Notes: generated by a model from the sequence alone, not told the origin. DNA of 64,000 nucleotides from an uncultured Clostridia bacterium (GCA_947631965.1 CANRNL010000012.1:1-64000); one strand, 5' to 3'; positions 35,190-43,002 are shown, counted from the stretch's first letter. Numbers and translations: made by a program.

Positions 35190-35390
35190 ATGAATAAATA
35201 CACTATTGCTATTGAGGAGACTGTTGCCGATGAATTTGAAATTGTTGCGGAAAACGAAAAAGAAGCATTGAAAATTGCCGAAGATAAATATAAGCACGGC
35301 GATATAGTGCTTTGCCCCGGCGAATTACAGTTTAAGCAGATGGCAGTTGTCCCCTCATCGGGCGATATAATGGAATGGCATAAATTTTAG
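35190..35390 (+). CDS. dpnD: DpnD/PcfM family small protein
   Basis: 66 residues, acidic, with no membrane segment: TIAIEETVADEFEIVAENE at the start and a conserved-looking HGDIVLCPGEL centre. In S. pneumoniae the gene after DpnI (dpnC) is dpnD, and this protein has the size and the EIVAENEKEALKIAE pattern of that family. The role of DpnD is not established. It lies six bases after dpnI and is clearly cotranscribed. No terminator hairpin is obvious before rpiB. Confidence 0.85.
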   Translation: MNKYTIAIEETVADEFEIVAENEKEALKIAEDKYKHGDIVLCPGELQFKQMAVVPSSGDIMEWHKF

Positions 35391-35495
35391 ATTTTGATTA
35401 TCTATTTATGCACGAATACCTGTTTGTGTTTAGAAAATAATTTGTTTTTAACAACTAAATAACATAACAATTTTTCTATGAAAGGGTTGGAGAAT

Positions 35496-35930
35496 ATGAT
35501 AGCTATCGGATGTGACCACGGCGGTCTGGGACTCAAAAATGAAATTTTAAAGCACTTAACCGAAAAGGGAGTTGAGGTCAAGGACTTCGGCGTTGACAGC
35601 CGCGACTCCTGCGACTATCCCGACATTGCAAAGCCGGTTTGCGAGGCGATAAAGTCCGGAGAATGTGAGAGCGGAATTTTGGTTTGCGGTACCGGAATAG
35701 GTATGAGCATTGCCGCGAACAAAATAAAAGGTATACGCGCGGCGCACGTTACCGACACCTTCAGCGCGCGAATGGCACGCGAACACAATAACGCTCACAT
35801 AATCTGTCTCGGCGAGAGAATCACGGGCGGCGCGCTTGCGCTCGACATTGTGGACTCGTTCTACTGCGCTAAGTTTTTGGGCGGAAACCACGCCCGCAGA
35901 ATTGAAAAAATTGCCGAGCTTGAAAAATAA
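35496..35930 (+). CDS. rpiB: Ribose-5-phosphate isomerase B
   Basis: 144 residues of the RpiB/LacAB family: MIAIGCDHGGLGLKNEI at the start, ESGILVCGTGIGMSIAANK near 64 (catalytic Cys) and NAHIICLGERITGG near 98 with EHNNAH. It interconverts ribose and ribulose 5-phosphates. The ATG at 35496 follows GGAG; an in-frame ATG at 35478 is the longer option. The 105-base gap upstream is AT-rich with no clear promoter. Confidence 0.93.
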   Translation: MIAIGCDHGGLGLKNEILKHLTEKGVEVKDFGVDSRDSCDYPDIAKPVCEAIKSGECESGILVCGTGIGMSIAANKIKGIRAAHVTDTFSARMAREHNNAHIICLGERITGGALALDIVDSFYCAKFLGGNHARRIEKIAELEK

Positions 35931-35941
35931 AAAATAATTTG

Positions 35942-35970
35942 TTGACAAATAAACACATATATTGTAGAAT
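35942..35970 (+). promoter_or_regulatory. Promoter of the THF riboswitch-folT transcript
   Basis: TTGACA (35942-35947) and TAGAAT (35965-35970), spacer 17. The predicted start near 35977 is the first base of the aptamer. Confidence 0.8.
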
Positions 35971-35977
35971 AATCGAT

Positions 35978-36092
35978 ACAGAGTAGGAATATGCGCGTTG
36001 GGCGGGTTTGCCGCCCTGAGTGCCGACGGACGGGGAGTTGCCGTTCGGACGAAAAGCCTTTCGGCTTGCGGTGCGTATTCCGCATCCCGCTG
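35978..36092 (+). promoter_or_regulatory. Tetrahydrofolate (THF) riboswitch aptamer
   Basis: The stretch holds conserved THF-riboswitch elements in order: AGAGTAGG at the start, GCGCGTT and AGTGCC around a first hairpin, a second hairpin (GACGGACGG...CCGTTCG), then GCTTGCGGTG and CCGCATCCCGCT at the end. The 5' and 3' ends can pair. The downstream gene is a folate-type ECF transporter, the usual target. This was recognised by eye against the known consensus, not by a covariance model. Confidence 0.82.
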
Positions 36093-36114
36093 TCACATAG
36101 CGAAAACAGATAAT

Positions 36115-36160
36115 CTCCGTTTATGCCTATGTTACGGCAATAAATAAACGGAGGTTTTTT
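36115..36160 (+). terminator. Riboswitch expression platform: terminator overlapping the folT ribosome site
   Basis: A ten-base-pair stem (CTCCGTTTAT 36115-36124 with ATAAACGGAG 36144-36153) and a small inner hairpin are followed by GTTTTTT. The 3' arm contains the GGAGG used by the next gene, whose ATG is at 36162. When folded, this structure both terminates transcription and hides the ribosome site. Confidence 0.75.
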
Positions 36161-36161
36161 T

Positions 36162-36719
36162 ATGTTTAAATCCATTGCTCAATCTTTTAAAAGGAAAATT
36201 TCGGTCGCCGACTTGGTGATTATGGCGATACTCGTCGCGCTCGCCTACATACTTTCCCTGCTCGACATCTATATTACGCCGAGCTTTAAGCTGTTCACGC
36301 TCGAATTTTTGCCAAACTCAATCGGCGCGGCACTGTTCGGACCGCTTTGGGGCGGAATTATGGGTATTGCTACCGACATAACCGCGTTTATCGCCAAGCC
36401 CATGGGCGGATTTTTTCCGGGCTATACGCTAAGCGCGATGCTTGGAAACGTGATATACGGCATATTTCTGTACGGTCGCCCCTCAAGTAAAATAAATGCG
36501 GTAATACGCGCAGGCGCGGCGCAGCTTGCCGTTACGGTGTTTATAACCTTGGGACTGAATATGGTCTGGCTCGTTATAATGTACGGCAAGACCGCGGGCG
36601 AAATATACACCGGCGCAAGGCTTCTGAGCAATATTATACAATTTCCTTTTAAAACAGCGCTGATACTGCTGTTTACCGAGCTTGCGAGGTCGGCTTACTC
36701 AAAGGTTTTCGGCAAATAA
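36162..36719 (+). CDS. folT: Folate ECF transporter substrate-binding (S) component
   Basis: 185 residues with five to six membrane helices. The first is preceded by FKRKISVADLVIMAILVALAY and followed by PNSIGAALFGPLWGGIMGIATD, the ECF S-component pattern that binds the shared EcfT/EcfA module. The THF riboswitch upstream makes folate the likely vitamin. The energising genes are not in this window, as is usual for group II ECF transporters. Confidence 0.85.
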   Translation: MFKSIAQSFKRKISVADLVIMAILVALAYILSLLDIYITPSFKLFTLEFLPNSIGAALFGPLWGGIMGIATDITAFIAKPMGGFFPGYTLSAMLGNVIYGIFLYGRPSSKINAVIRAGAAQLAVTVFITLGLNMVWLVIMYGKTAGEIYTGARLLSNIIQFPFKTALILLFTELARSAYSKVFGK

Positions 36720-36810
36720 AATCAGCATAAATCTGTGACCGAGAGAACTCCCGTTTGTCGGTACGACGGATAATAACCGAACAAAAATTCAATAATTTTT
36801 AATTTTTTGC

Positions 36811-36839
36811 TTGACATACAAACCGCCGCGTGCTATAAT
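36811..36839 (+). promoter_or_regulatory. Promoter of tRNA-Asn/tRNA-Glu
   Basis: TTGACA (36811-36816) and TATAAT (36834-36839), spacer 17: perfect consensus, as expected for stable RNA genes. Confidence 0.88.
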
Positions 36840-36865
36840 ATCAAAGTCGCGTTAAGACAAGATAT

Positions 36866-36941
36866 TCCTCAATAGCTCAGTCGGTAGAGCATGCGGCTGT
36901 TAACCGCAGGGTCGTTGGTTCGAGTCCAACTTGGGGAGCCA
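36866..36941 (+). tRNA. tRNA-Asn (GTT)
   Basis: A 76-base cloverleaf: acceptor TCCTCAA with TTGGGGA, AGCTCAGTCGGTAGAGC D-arm, anticodon loop CTGTTAACC with GTT, GGTTCGAGTCC T-arm. CCA is encoded. Confidence 0.95.
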
Positions 36942-36946
36942 TTTTC

Positions 36947-37021
36947 GGCCCGTTGGTCAAGCGGTTAAGACATCGCCCTTTCACGGCGGTAACACGAGTT
37001 CGATTCTCGTACGGGTCACCA
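36947..37021 (+). tRNA. tRNA-Glu (TTC)
   Basis: A 75-base cloverleaf five bases after tRNA-Asn: acceptor GGCCCGT with ACGGGTC, anticodon loop CCTTTCACG with TTC, T-arm GAGTTCGATTCTC. CCA is encoded. The AT-rich island follows it. Confidence 0.95.
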
Positions 37022-37027
37022 AAAGAG

Positions 37028-37078
37028 AGCAAATCCGAACTTTTTCCTTATAGGAGACAGGTTCGGATTTGTTTTTTA
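37028..37078 (+). terminator. Terminator of the tRNA-Asn/tRNA-Glu transcript
   Basis: An 11-base-pair stem (37030-37040 with 37061-37071) is followed by TTTTTTATT. Confidence 0.82.
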
Positions 37079-37295
37079 TTTATAAAAAGTTTTAAGAGCA
37101 TATTCGCTCTGCTTAAAAATAATATATCTACATTTTTCAATATAAAATTAAAAGCCTCTTGATTACCTAAAAAGATACTTAGAGGTTTTGGAATTGAAGT
37201 TTAATTAATACTTGCAAATTGAGTTTTATGCATAAATCGCAAGCAAGCACCTCATTATTCGAATAGAAAATAATATAAATTTGAATAAAATCACA

Positions 37296-37342
37296 AGATT
37301 CTATTAGAATCTATTGACATTTGCAAAAATATATGTTATAAT
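37296..37342 (+). promoter_or_regulatory. Promoter of the DUF262 gene with an adjacent inverted repeat
   Basis: TTGACA (37314-37319) and TATAAT (37337-37342) have a 17-base spacer: perfect consensus. An inverted repeat AGATTC-N5-GAATCT (37296-37312) ends two bases before the -35 box and could be an operator. The preceding 220 bases (37080-37295) are AT-rich and show nothing else. Confidence 0.7.
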
Positions 37343-37372
37343 TACAAAAAATGACAAGGAGGACTTGTAATT

Positions 37373-38557
37373 ATGTTAGAACAAATGAACTTTTCAAACG
37401 CATCTATTCCTGTAACTTCCGTATTAAATAGTATTGATACTGTTAATTTTGGTGGTCTCGACTTACAACCATCATATCAAAGAGGTTATGTATGGAAAAC
37501 TGATTTTAAAGATAAATTAATTTATAGTATAGTTAAATTTTATCCTACCGGAAATATAAGTGTAAGGGTACTGACAACACCCAACGCAAAGGGAGCTAAA
37601 TCTGAAGTTGTAGACGGACAGCAGCGATTAACAACCATCCGAGATTTTGTTACTAATCAATACATAATTAAAAGTGAATGGTCTAAGAAAATTATTGAGG
37701 TCATTCGTGATTATTATGAAAACGCCGGTGTTACAGATGAAAAAGTAGATAGGCTTGTTAGTAAATTATCAAATAAGGGAAATGTGCGGCTTAAATTTAG
37801 TGATTTACCCGCAATTATTCAAGGTAACATCAATTCATATAACATTCCCATGACATATATTGCAAACGCTACGGATAAACAAGTTCGTGAATACTTCAGA
37901 TTCTTACAAAATCAGGAGAGATTAAGAGCGGGAGAAATTATAAACTCTATGCCCGCAACAAATTTAGAAAACTTTCTTGAAAGCATAACTCACAAAAATC
38001 TGTTTCTTGATAAAATCGGATTTTCTGACAACAGAGCGGAATTTGATAAAATCTTTTACAGCATTATAGGATTGTTTGACTTAAAAATATCTTTTGGTAC
38101 AACTGATAAAACTATTCAGGGATATGCCGCCAAAGCTGATACCCCTTCAGCCGGTTTGGAAAGAACGAACAGAATGGTCGAGCAAATTAATGCTATAATA
38201 TCCGTTGATGATGTGGCTCTAAGTAATACAAGAAAGCGTTTCCTTAAGTATTTGTTATTATTGGCAGGTTTGGGATATGTAGACTTCTCTGATTCTACGA
38301 TGGAAAAACTGAAGTGTTTAAAAATTATTGACGACAAATTATCCGTGTTCTTTTCTGCAAAGGCAAATGTAATTGAGGAAGAATATAAGGGATATTCAAA
38401 AGATGTAATTGAAGAAATGAGATACATTGCATTGTTAACGAAAGGCGGACACTCCTTATCTCGTGTGGAAAATCGTATGCAGATTCTTGCATATTATGTT
38501 AATAATGCTTTAAATACAAAAATGCAACCATCAGGCATCAAGTTAATTGAAGAATAA
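37373..38557 (+). CDS. DUF262 domain protein (ParB-like nuclease fold)
   Basis: 394 residues. The N-terminal DUF262 domain has LQPSYQRGYVWK (about residues 32-43) and VVDGQQRLTTIRDF (about 81-94), the two signatures that form the DGQQR nucleotide/catalytic pocket. The rest is helical with no DUF1524 HNH domain (no HxxP-type end). DUF262 proteins include the GmrS half of the GmrSD endonuclease and partners in several phage-defence systems; a defence role is inferred from family and location. The gene is visibly AT-richer than flanking genes, has an AGGAGG ribosome site and lies in an island behind tRNA-Glu. Confidence 0.82.
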   Translation: MLEQMNFSNASIPVTSVLNSIDTVNFGGLDLQPSYQRGYVWKTDFKDKLIYSIVKFYPTGNISVRVLTTPNAKGAKSEVVDGQQRLTTIRDFVTNQYIIKSEWSKKIIEVIRDYYENAGVTDEKVDRLVSKLSNKGNVRLKFSDLPAIIQGNINSYNIPMTYIANATDKQVREYFRFLQNQERLRAGEIINSMPATNLENFLESITHKNLFLDKIGFSDNRAEFDKIFYSIIGLFDLKISFGTTDKTIQGYAAKADTPSAGLERTNRMVEQINAIISVDDVALSNTRKRFLKYLLLLAGLGYVDFSDSTMEKLKCLKIIDDKLSVFFSAKANVIEEEYKGYSKDVIEEMRYIALLTKGGHSLSRVENRMQILAYYVNNALNTKMQPSGIKLIEE

Positions 38558-38634
38558 GCTATCAACGGTAGCAACACATAAATTAAGCTAAATGTGGATT
38601 GTTATAAGACATATTGTGTGAGAGGTTAGATTTA

Positions 38635-38869
38635 ATGGATACCTGGAAAAAATACAAAGGAAATATAAGACATTAGAATTACTTGGCATTATAGGGATTC
38701 TTTTGTCAACTCAGTATATTTATATGATGATAAAATTGTTTTAAACTGTAACTATAGGGAAGGTTGTACAACCATCACTTTTGATGAGATAAACAATTCG
38801 GATTTAGAAGGGAACGCTTCACCATTTCACAATCGCGGTGAGCAAAAAGGCTCGCCGCGATTTTTTTAA
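38635..38869 (+). pseudogene. Remnant 3' end of a large serine recombinase
   Basis: A short frame beginning at the ATG at 38635 reads MDTWKKYKGNIRH and stops. After a frameshift the sequence continues as ITWHYRDSFVNSVYLYDDK (38671 on) and then VLNCNYREGCTTITFDEIN to a TAA at 38867. This WHYRDSFVNSVYLYDDKIVL pattern is the C-terminal end typical of large serine recombinases from clostridial integrative elements. The catalytic N-terminus and the DNA-binding zinc ribbon are missing, so it is dead. Confidence 0.6.
38831..38868 (+). terminator. Terminator at the end of the recombinase remnant
   Basis: A 13-base-pair stem with one G-U pair (38831-38843 with 38850-38862) is followed by a T-run. The remaining 300 bases up to xylB hold no gene I can support, only the xylB promoter. 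Confidence 0.75.
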
Positions 38870-39123
38870 AAATCACGCATTTTCATTCTCGACTTTGCCG
38901 ACTTCCGCTCAAATCAGCTCTGAAAGCGTAACTGCTTTTCGGAAGCTCCGTTTGCGCCGCTTTGCGGTGTTTTTTGTTTTCTGCCGCCGTATGGTTATAC
39001 GAGCGGCACACCGTTTTTTAGGGTGTACTTACGCAAAAACTCACATAGAAACCGTAAATTTTAAGAAATCGTCTGATTTTTGCGCGTCGCAAAAAATAAT
39101 TTGAATAAAAATAACATTCGCGG

Positions 39124-39152
39124 TTGAAAATAAAACTTTTATATGATAAAAT
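39124..39152 (+). promoter_or_regulatory. Promoter of xylB
   Basis: TTGAAA (39124-39129) and TAAAAT (39147-39152), spacer 17, about 50 bases before the start. No operator palindrome was noticed. Confidence 0.55.
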
Positions 39153-39200
39153 AAATCAAATTGAAGCTATTTAAGCCAAGTGAATTTAGGAGGTCTTTTT

Positions 39201-40721
39201 ATGAGCTATCTTATCGGAGTTGATATAGGCACAAGCGGCACAAAAACCGTACTTTTTGACATTGAGGGAAATTCAATCGCGAGCGCGACCTTTGAGTACC
39301 CGCTCTATCAGCCGCGCTTAGGCTGGGCGGAGCAGGACCCCGACGACTGGTGGGAGGCATCGGCAGCGGGTATCCGTGCGGTAATAGACAAATCGGGCGT
39401 AAATCCGAAGGACATCAAGGGCGTAGGTCTTTCGGGACAGATGCACGGTCTTGTGCTGCTCGACGCGGACGGCAAGCCACTCCGCAAATCCATAATCTGG
39501 TGCGACCAGAGAACCGAGCGCGAATGTGAGGAAATGACCGAAAAAATCGGCGCGGAACGCATTATTGAGATAACGTCCAACCCCGCGCTCACGGGTTTTA
39601 CCGCGTCAAAAATACTTTGGGTTAGAAACAACGAACCCGAAATATACGCTAAAGCTGCAAAAATTCTTCTTCCGAAGGATTATATAAGATATAAGCTGAC
39701 CGGAGAATTTGCCACCGAAGTTTCGGACGGCAGCGGTATGCAGCTTATGGACATAAAAAACAGGACTTGGTCCGACGAGGTTCTCGAAAAGCTCGACATT
39801 GACAAGTTCCTGCTTGCCAAAATGTATGAATCGTGCGAGGTAACCGGCGAAGTCACCTCCGCCGCAGCCGAAAAGACGGGTCTTGCCGCAGGAACCATCG
39901 TCGTCGGAGGCGCGGGCGACCAGGCGGCGTGCGCGGTCGGAAACGGTATTGTTAAAACCGGCGTGGTTTCGTCTACAATCGGTACGTCGGGCGTTGTTTT
40001 CGCACATATGGACAACGTGCAGATAGACAAGCACGGCAGAGTACATACCTTCTGTCACGCCGTACCCGACAAATGGCACGTTATGGGTGTTACTCAGGGC
40101 GCGGGACTGTCGCTCAAATGGTTCAGAGACAATTTCTGCCTTGAGGAAATGAGAACGGCCGAGGGTATGGGCGTAGACCCTTACTATATTATGGACAAAC
40201 AGGCGGAGAGAATACCCGCGGGCTGCGAAGGACTTATCTACCTCCCCTACCTTATGGGCGAGAGAACGCCTCACCTTGACGCGAACGCGCGCGGCGTGTT
40301 CTTCGGACTTTCGGCGGCTCACGGCAAATACGATATGCTCCGCGCCGTTATGGAAGGAGTGGCATACAGTCTGCGCGACTGTATGGAAATCGTCCGTGAA
40401 ATGGGTATTGACACTACCGAGGTTCGCGCGTCGGGCGGCGGCGGCAAGAGCAAGCTGTGGCGTCAGATGCAGGCGGATATGTTCGGCTGTAACATAAACA
40501 CCATAAACTCCTCCGAGGGCGGCGCGCTCGGCGTTGCAATTCTCGCCGGAGTCGGCGCGGGTATCTACAAGAGCGTTCCCGACGGCTGCGACGCGACGAT
40601 AAAAGTTGTTTCGTCTATGGAGCCGATTGCCGAAAATTCAAAGGTTTACGATAAATACTATCCCGTTTACCAAAATATTTACAGCGGCTTAAAGGAGCAG
40701 TTCCGCAAAATAGCGAAGTAA
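39201..40721 (+). CDS. xylB: Xylulokinase
   Basis: A 506-residue FGGY-family kinase. GVDIGTSGTKTVLFD is at residues 5-19, LSGQMHGLVLLD near 77, WCDQRTERE near 103, the substrate Asp in GAGDQAACAVGNG near 235 and GGGGKSKLWRQMQADMFG near 410. The DQR and SGQMHG motifs point to xylulose rather than glycerol or gluconate. The ATG at 39201 follows AGGAGG; an in-frame GTG at 39180 lies before that ribosome site. It stands alone without xylose isomerase or a regulator next to it. Confidence 0.9.
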   Translation: MSYLIGVDIGTSGTKTVLFDIEGNSIASATFEYPLYQPRLGWAEQDPDDWWEASAAGIRAVIDKSGVNPKDIKGVGLSGQMHGLVLLDADGKPLRKSIIWCDQRTERECEEMTEKIGAERIIEITSNPALTGFTASKILWVRNNEPEIYAKAAKILLPKDYIRYKLTGEFATEVSDGSGMQLMDIKNRTWSDEVLEKLDIDKFLLAKMYESCEVTGEVTSAAAEKTGLAAGTIVVGGAGDQAACAVGNGIVKTGVVSSTIGTSGVVFAHMDNVQIDKHGRVHTFCHAVPDKWHVMGVTQGAGLSLKWFRDNFCLEEMRTAEGMGVDPYYIMDKQAERIPAGCEGLIYLPYLMGERTPHLDANARGVFFGLSAAHGKYDMLRAVMEGVAYSLRDCMEIVREMGIDTTEVRASGGGGKSKLWRQMQADMFGCNINTINSSEGGALGVAILAGVGAGIYKSVPDGCDATIKVVSSMEPIAENSKVYDKYYPVYQNIYSGLKEQFRKIAK

Positions 40722-40732
40722 AATTTGGTCGG

Positions 40733-40762
40733 TTGACGGCTTTATGCTCGGTATGTTATACT
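40733..40762 (+). promoter_or_regulatory. Promoter of holB-ricT
   Basis: TTGACG (40733-40738) and TATACT (40757-40762), spacer 18. The transcript would begin only a few bases before the holB ribosome site GTGAGG. Confidence 0.65.
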
Positions 40763-40778
40763 TTAGTGAGGTCTACGA

Positions 40779-41816
40779 ATGAAGTTTTCGGATATTTACG
40801 GGCTTGAAAATGTCAAGGAACGTCTGCGCCGCGCCGCCGAGAGCGGACGCGTGAGTCACGCGTATTTGTTTGAGGGAATACGCGGCGTCGGCAAGATGAC
40901 CGCCGCACAGGCGTTTGCCTCCGCGCTGGTCTGCGAACACCCAAAAGGCGGCGAAAGCTGCGGCGTGTGTCACGGCTGCGTTATGTGCGAAGCGGGAAGC
41001 CACCCAGATATAAGAGTGGTCAAAAATTCACTCTACGGCATTGAAAAAAAGACCGATATTCTCGCGGTTGAAACAATTCGCGCTATGAAAAAAGAGATTT
41101 ATCTTAAACCGTATATCGCGGACAGAAAAATCTATATAATACCGAAAGCCGACACAATGGTCGAGCAGGCGCAGAACAGCCTTTTGAAAATTCTCGAAGA
41201 ACCGCCCGCCTACTGTGTGCTGATTTTGCTTTGCGAAAGTTCTGGAGCGTTGCTTCCGACGGTTATGTCAAGGGTCGTAAAGCTCAGCCTTACGCCTCTC
41301 TCGGCAGACGACACAGCGGATTGCCTGATTGAGAAATTCGGCATCGAACAAACGCGCGCAACTCTTTTTGCGCGAATGAGCGGCGGAAGCGTCGGACGCG
41401 CGGTCGAGCTTTCGGAAGATGAGGATTTTCTGAAAACGCGCGACGAGCTGGCGAATTATCTTCTGCGTCTTGTAAGCGAGCGCGGAAGCGTTGCGATGTA
41501 CGACTTTTCAAAATATCTAAAAGGTACGAAAAAGCAGTCCGGCAGAATTTTTGAAATACTCGAAACACTTCTGCGCGATATGATGCTGATTTGTCACGGC
41601 AAATCGGCGGAGGACGCGGCAAACGCCGACCGCGTCGAGCTTCTCACGGATTTATGCGGGAAAATAACTCCTCTGATTTCGATTGAGTTTATCGAGATAC
41701 TTGACAAATACCGACGCTTTACAGACCAAAATGTAAACTACAATATGACCGTACAATGTATGGTAATGGAATGGTGGGAAAGAACACATGACAGAGATTA
41801 TAGGAATAAGATATAA
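40779..41816 (+). CDS. holB: DNA polymerase III, delta' subunit
   Basis: A 345-residue clamp-loader AAA+ protein. Walker A-like GIRGVGKMTAAQA is near residue 33, and the zinc module CGVCHGCVMC (about 63-72) is typical of delta' and tau. LLKILEEPP (near 132) and the SRV sensor loop near 165 are also present. It loads the sliding clamp with DnaX and HolA. It overlaps ricT by 29 bases; the pair holB-ricT (yaaT) is conserved in Bacillota. Confidence 0.92.
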   Translation: MKFSDIYGLENVKERLRRAAESGRVSHAYLFEGIRGVGKMTAAQAFASALVCEHPKGGESCGVCHGCVMCEAGSHPDIRVVKNSLYGIEKKTDILAVETIRAMKKEIYLKPYIADRKIYIIPKADTMVEQAQNSLLKILEEPPAYCVLILLCESSGALLPTVMSRVVKLSLTPLSADDTADCLIEKFGIEQTRATLFARMSGGSVGRAVELSEDEDFLKTRDELANYLLRLVSERGSVAMYDFSKYLKGTKKQSGRIFEILETLLRDMMLICHGKSAEDAANADRVELLTDLCGKITPLISIEFIEILDKYRRFTDQNVNYNMTVQCMVMEWWERTHDRDYRNKI

Positions 41817-42819
41817 AAACACGGGTAAAATTTACTATTTCGCACCCAACGGCATACAAGCCAAAGTAGGCGACACCGTAATAGTGGACTCCTCTTATGG
41901 AAGCGAAATAGGTCGCGTATGTATAGAAAATAAAATGGTGGATGACAGCGAGATTGTCCAGCCTCTCAGACCCGTGAACAGAATAGCGACAAAGGCGGAC
42001 CTTGAAATTGACGCGCAAAACCGCGTCAACGAAAAAGAAGCCATAAAAATTGCAAACGACCTTATAAAACAGCACGGACTTGAAATGAAACTGGTGGACG
42101 CTGAATTTTCGTTCGGCGGCAACCGTCTTTCGTTTTATTTCACCGCGGACGGACGAGTTGATTTCAGAGAGCTTGTAAAATCGTTGGCGGGCATTTTCAA
42201 AACAAGAATAGAACTGCGTCAAATCGGTGTGCGCGACGAAGCAAAGATGCTCGGAGCGGTCGGAATTTGCGGCAGAACTCTCTGCTGCAGTACATTTTTG
42301 GATACCTTCCGCCCCGTTTCGATAAAAATGGCGAAAGAACAAGGACTGTCGCCCAACCCGATGAAAATTTCGGGCAACTGCGGCAGGCTTATGTGCTGCT
42401 TGCAGTACGAACAGATATGCTACGACGATATGCTTAAAATTATGCCGTCCGTCGGCGCGTCTGTTATTACGCCGAGCGGACGCGGCACGGTGGTATATAC
42501 CGAGGTTTTAAACGGCAAAGTTAAAGTGCGCTTTGACGCGGACGGCGGTTTCGACTATTATGACGTCAAAGATATTTCCGTTATTGACGGCGCGGCAAGC
42601 CGCAAAAACGTCGCCGAGACTGAAAGCGGCGATGAAAAAACCGTCCGCCGCGACGACAAAGACGAAGTCGGCGCAGAGCCGAAGCCTCAAAAGCAGCCCA
42701 CCGCTGAATCTAAAAACGAAAGCGGCGAGACAAGCGCCGAGCCCGCGAAAAAGAAAAAGCGCAGACCAAAAAACAAAAAGCGCAAAAACAAAGAAAACAC
42801 CGCCGAAAAGTCCGAATAA
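41788..42819 (+). CDS. ricT: PSP1-domain protein RicT (YaaT)
   Basis: 343 residues. The PSP1 domain carries the cluster CGRTLCCSTF (about residues 166-175) and CGRLMCCLQYEQIC (about 200-213), the cysteines that bind an iron-sulfur cluster in the Bacillus RicT-RicA-RicF complex. That complex steers mRNA maturation by RNase Y. The C-terminal 70 residues are a Lys/Glu/Pro-rich tail ending in a basic KKKKRRPKNKKRKNK stretch, longer than in Bacillus and possibly RNA-binding. RicA and RicF partners are not in the window. Confidence 0.9.
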   Translation: MTEIIGIRYKNTGKIYYFAPNGIQAKVGDTVIVDSSYGSEIGRVCIENKMVDDSEIVQPLRPVNRIATKADLEIDAQNRVNEKEAIKIANDLIKQHGLEMKLVDAEFSFGGNRLSFYFTADGRVDFRELVKSLAGIFKTRIELRQIGVRDEAKMLGAVGICGRTLCCSTFLDTFRPVSIKMAKEQGLSPNPMKISGNCGRLMCCLQYEQICYDDMLKIMPSVGASVITPSGRGTVVYTEVLNGKVKVRFDADGGFDYYDVKDISVIDGAASRKNVAETESGDEKTVRRDDKDEVGAEPKPQKQPTAESKNESGETSAEPAKKKKRRPKNKKRKNKENTAEKSE

Positions 42820-42835
42820 GGATAAGGCTCACAAA

Positions 42836-42871
42836 ATACCCTGAAAGCATTATGCTTTCAGGGTATAAAAA
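42836..42871 (+). terminator. Stem-loop after ricT
   Basis: A 13-base-pair perfect stem (42836-42848 with 42854-42866, five-base loop) is followed by an A-run instead of a T-run. It may protect the mRNA end or terminate weakly on the plus strand. Confidence 0.5.
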
Positions 42872-42876
42872 AATGA

Positions 42877-42906
42877 TTGACAAAGTATTGTATAATGTGT
42901 TATAAT
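42877..42906 (+). promoter_or_regulatory. Promoter of tRNA-Trp
   Basis: TTGACA (42877-42882) and TATAAT (42901-42906), spacer 18. The tRNA begins 20 bases after the -10 box. Confidence 0.82.
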
Positions 42907-42925
42907 TATTGCGTTGTTTTAATAT

Positions 42926-43001
42926 AGGGGTATAGCTCAGTTGGTAGAGCAGCGGTCTCCAAAACCGCGTGCCGTGGGTTCAAGTCCTACTGCCCCTGCC
43001 A
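42926..43001 (+). tRNA. tRNA-Trp (CCA)
   Basis: A 76-base cloverleaf: acceptor AGGGGTA with TGCCCCT, D-arm AGCTCAGTTGGTAGAGC, anticodon loop TCTCCAAAA with CCA, T-arm GGGTTCAAGTCC. CCA is encoded. Confidence 0.95.
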
Positions 43002-43002
43002 C

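Noticed and set aside
38838-39104. 88-codon plus-strand frame between the recombinase remnant and xylB
   Set aside because: It begins inside a terminator hairpin, has no ribosome site and gives an Arg/Phe-rich product without a recognisable pattern.
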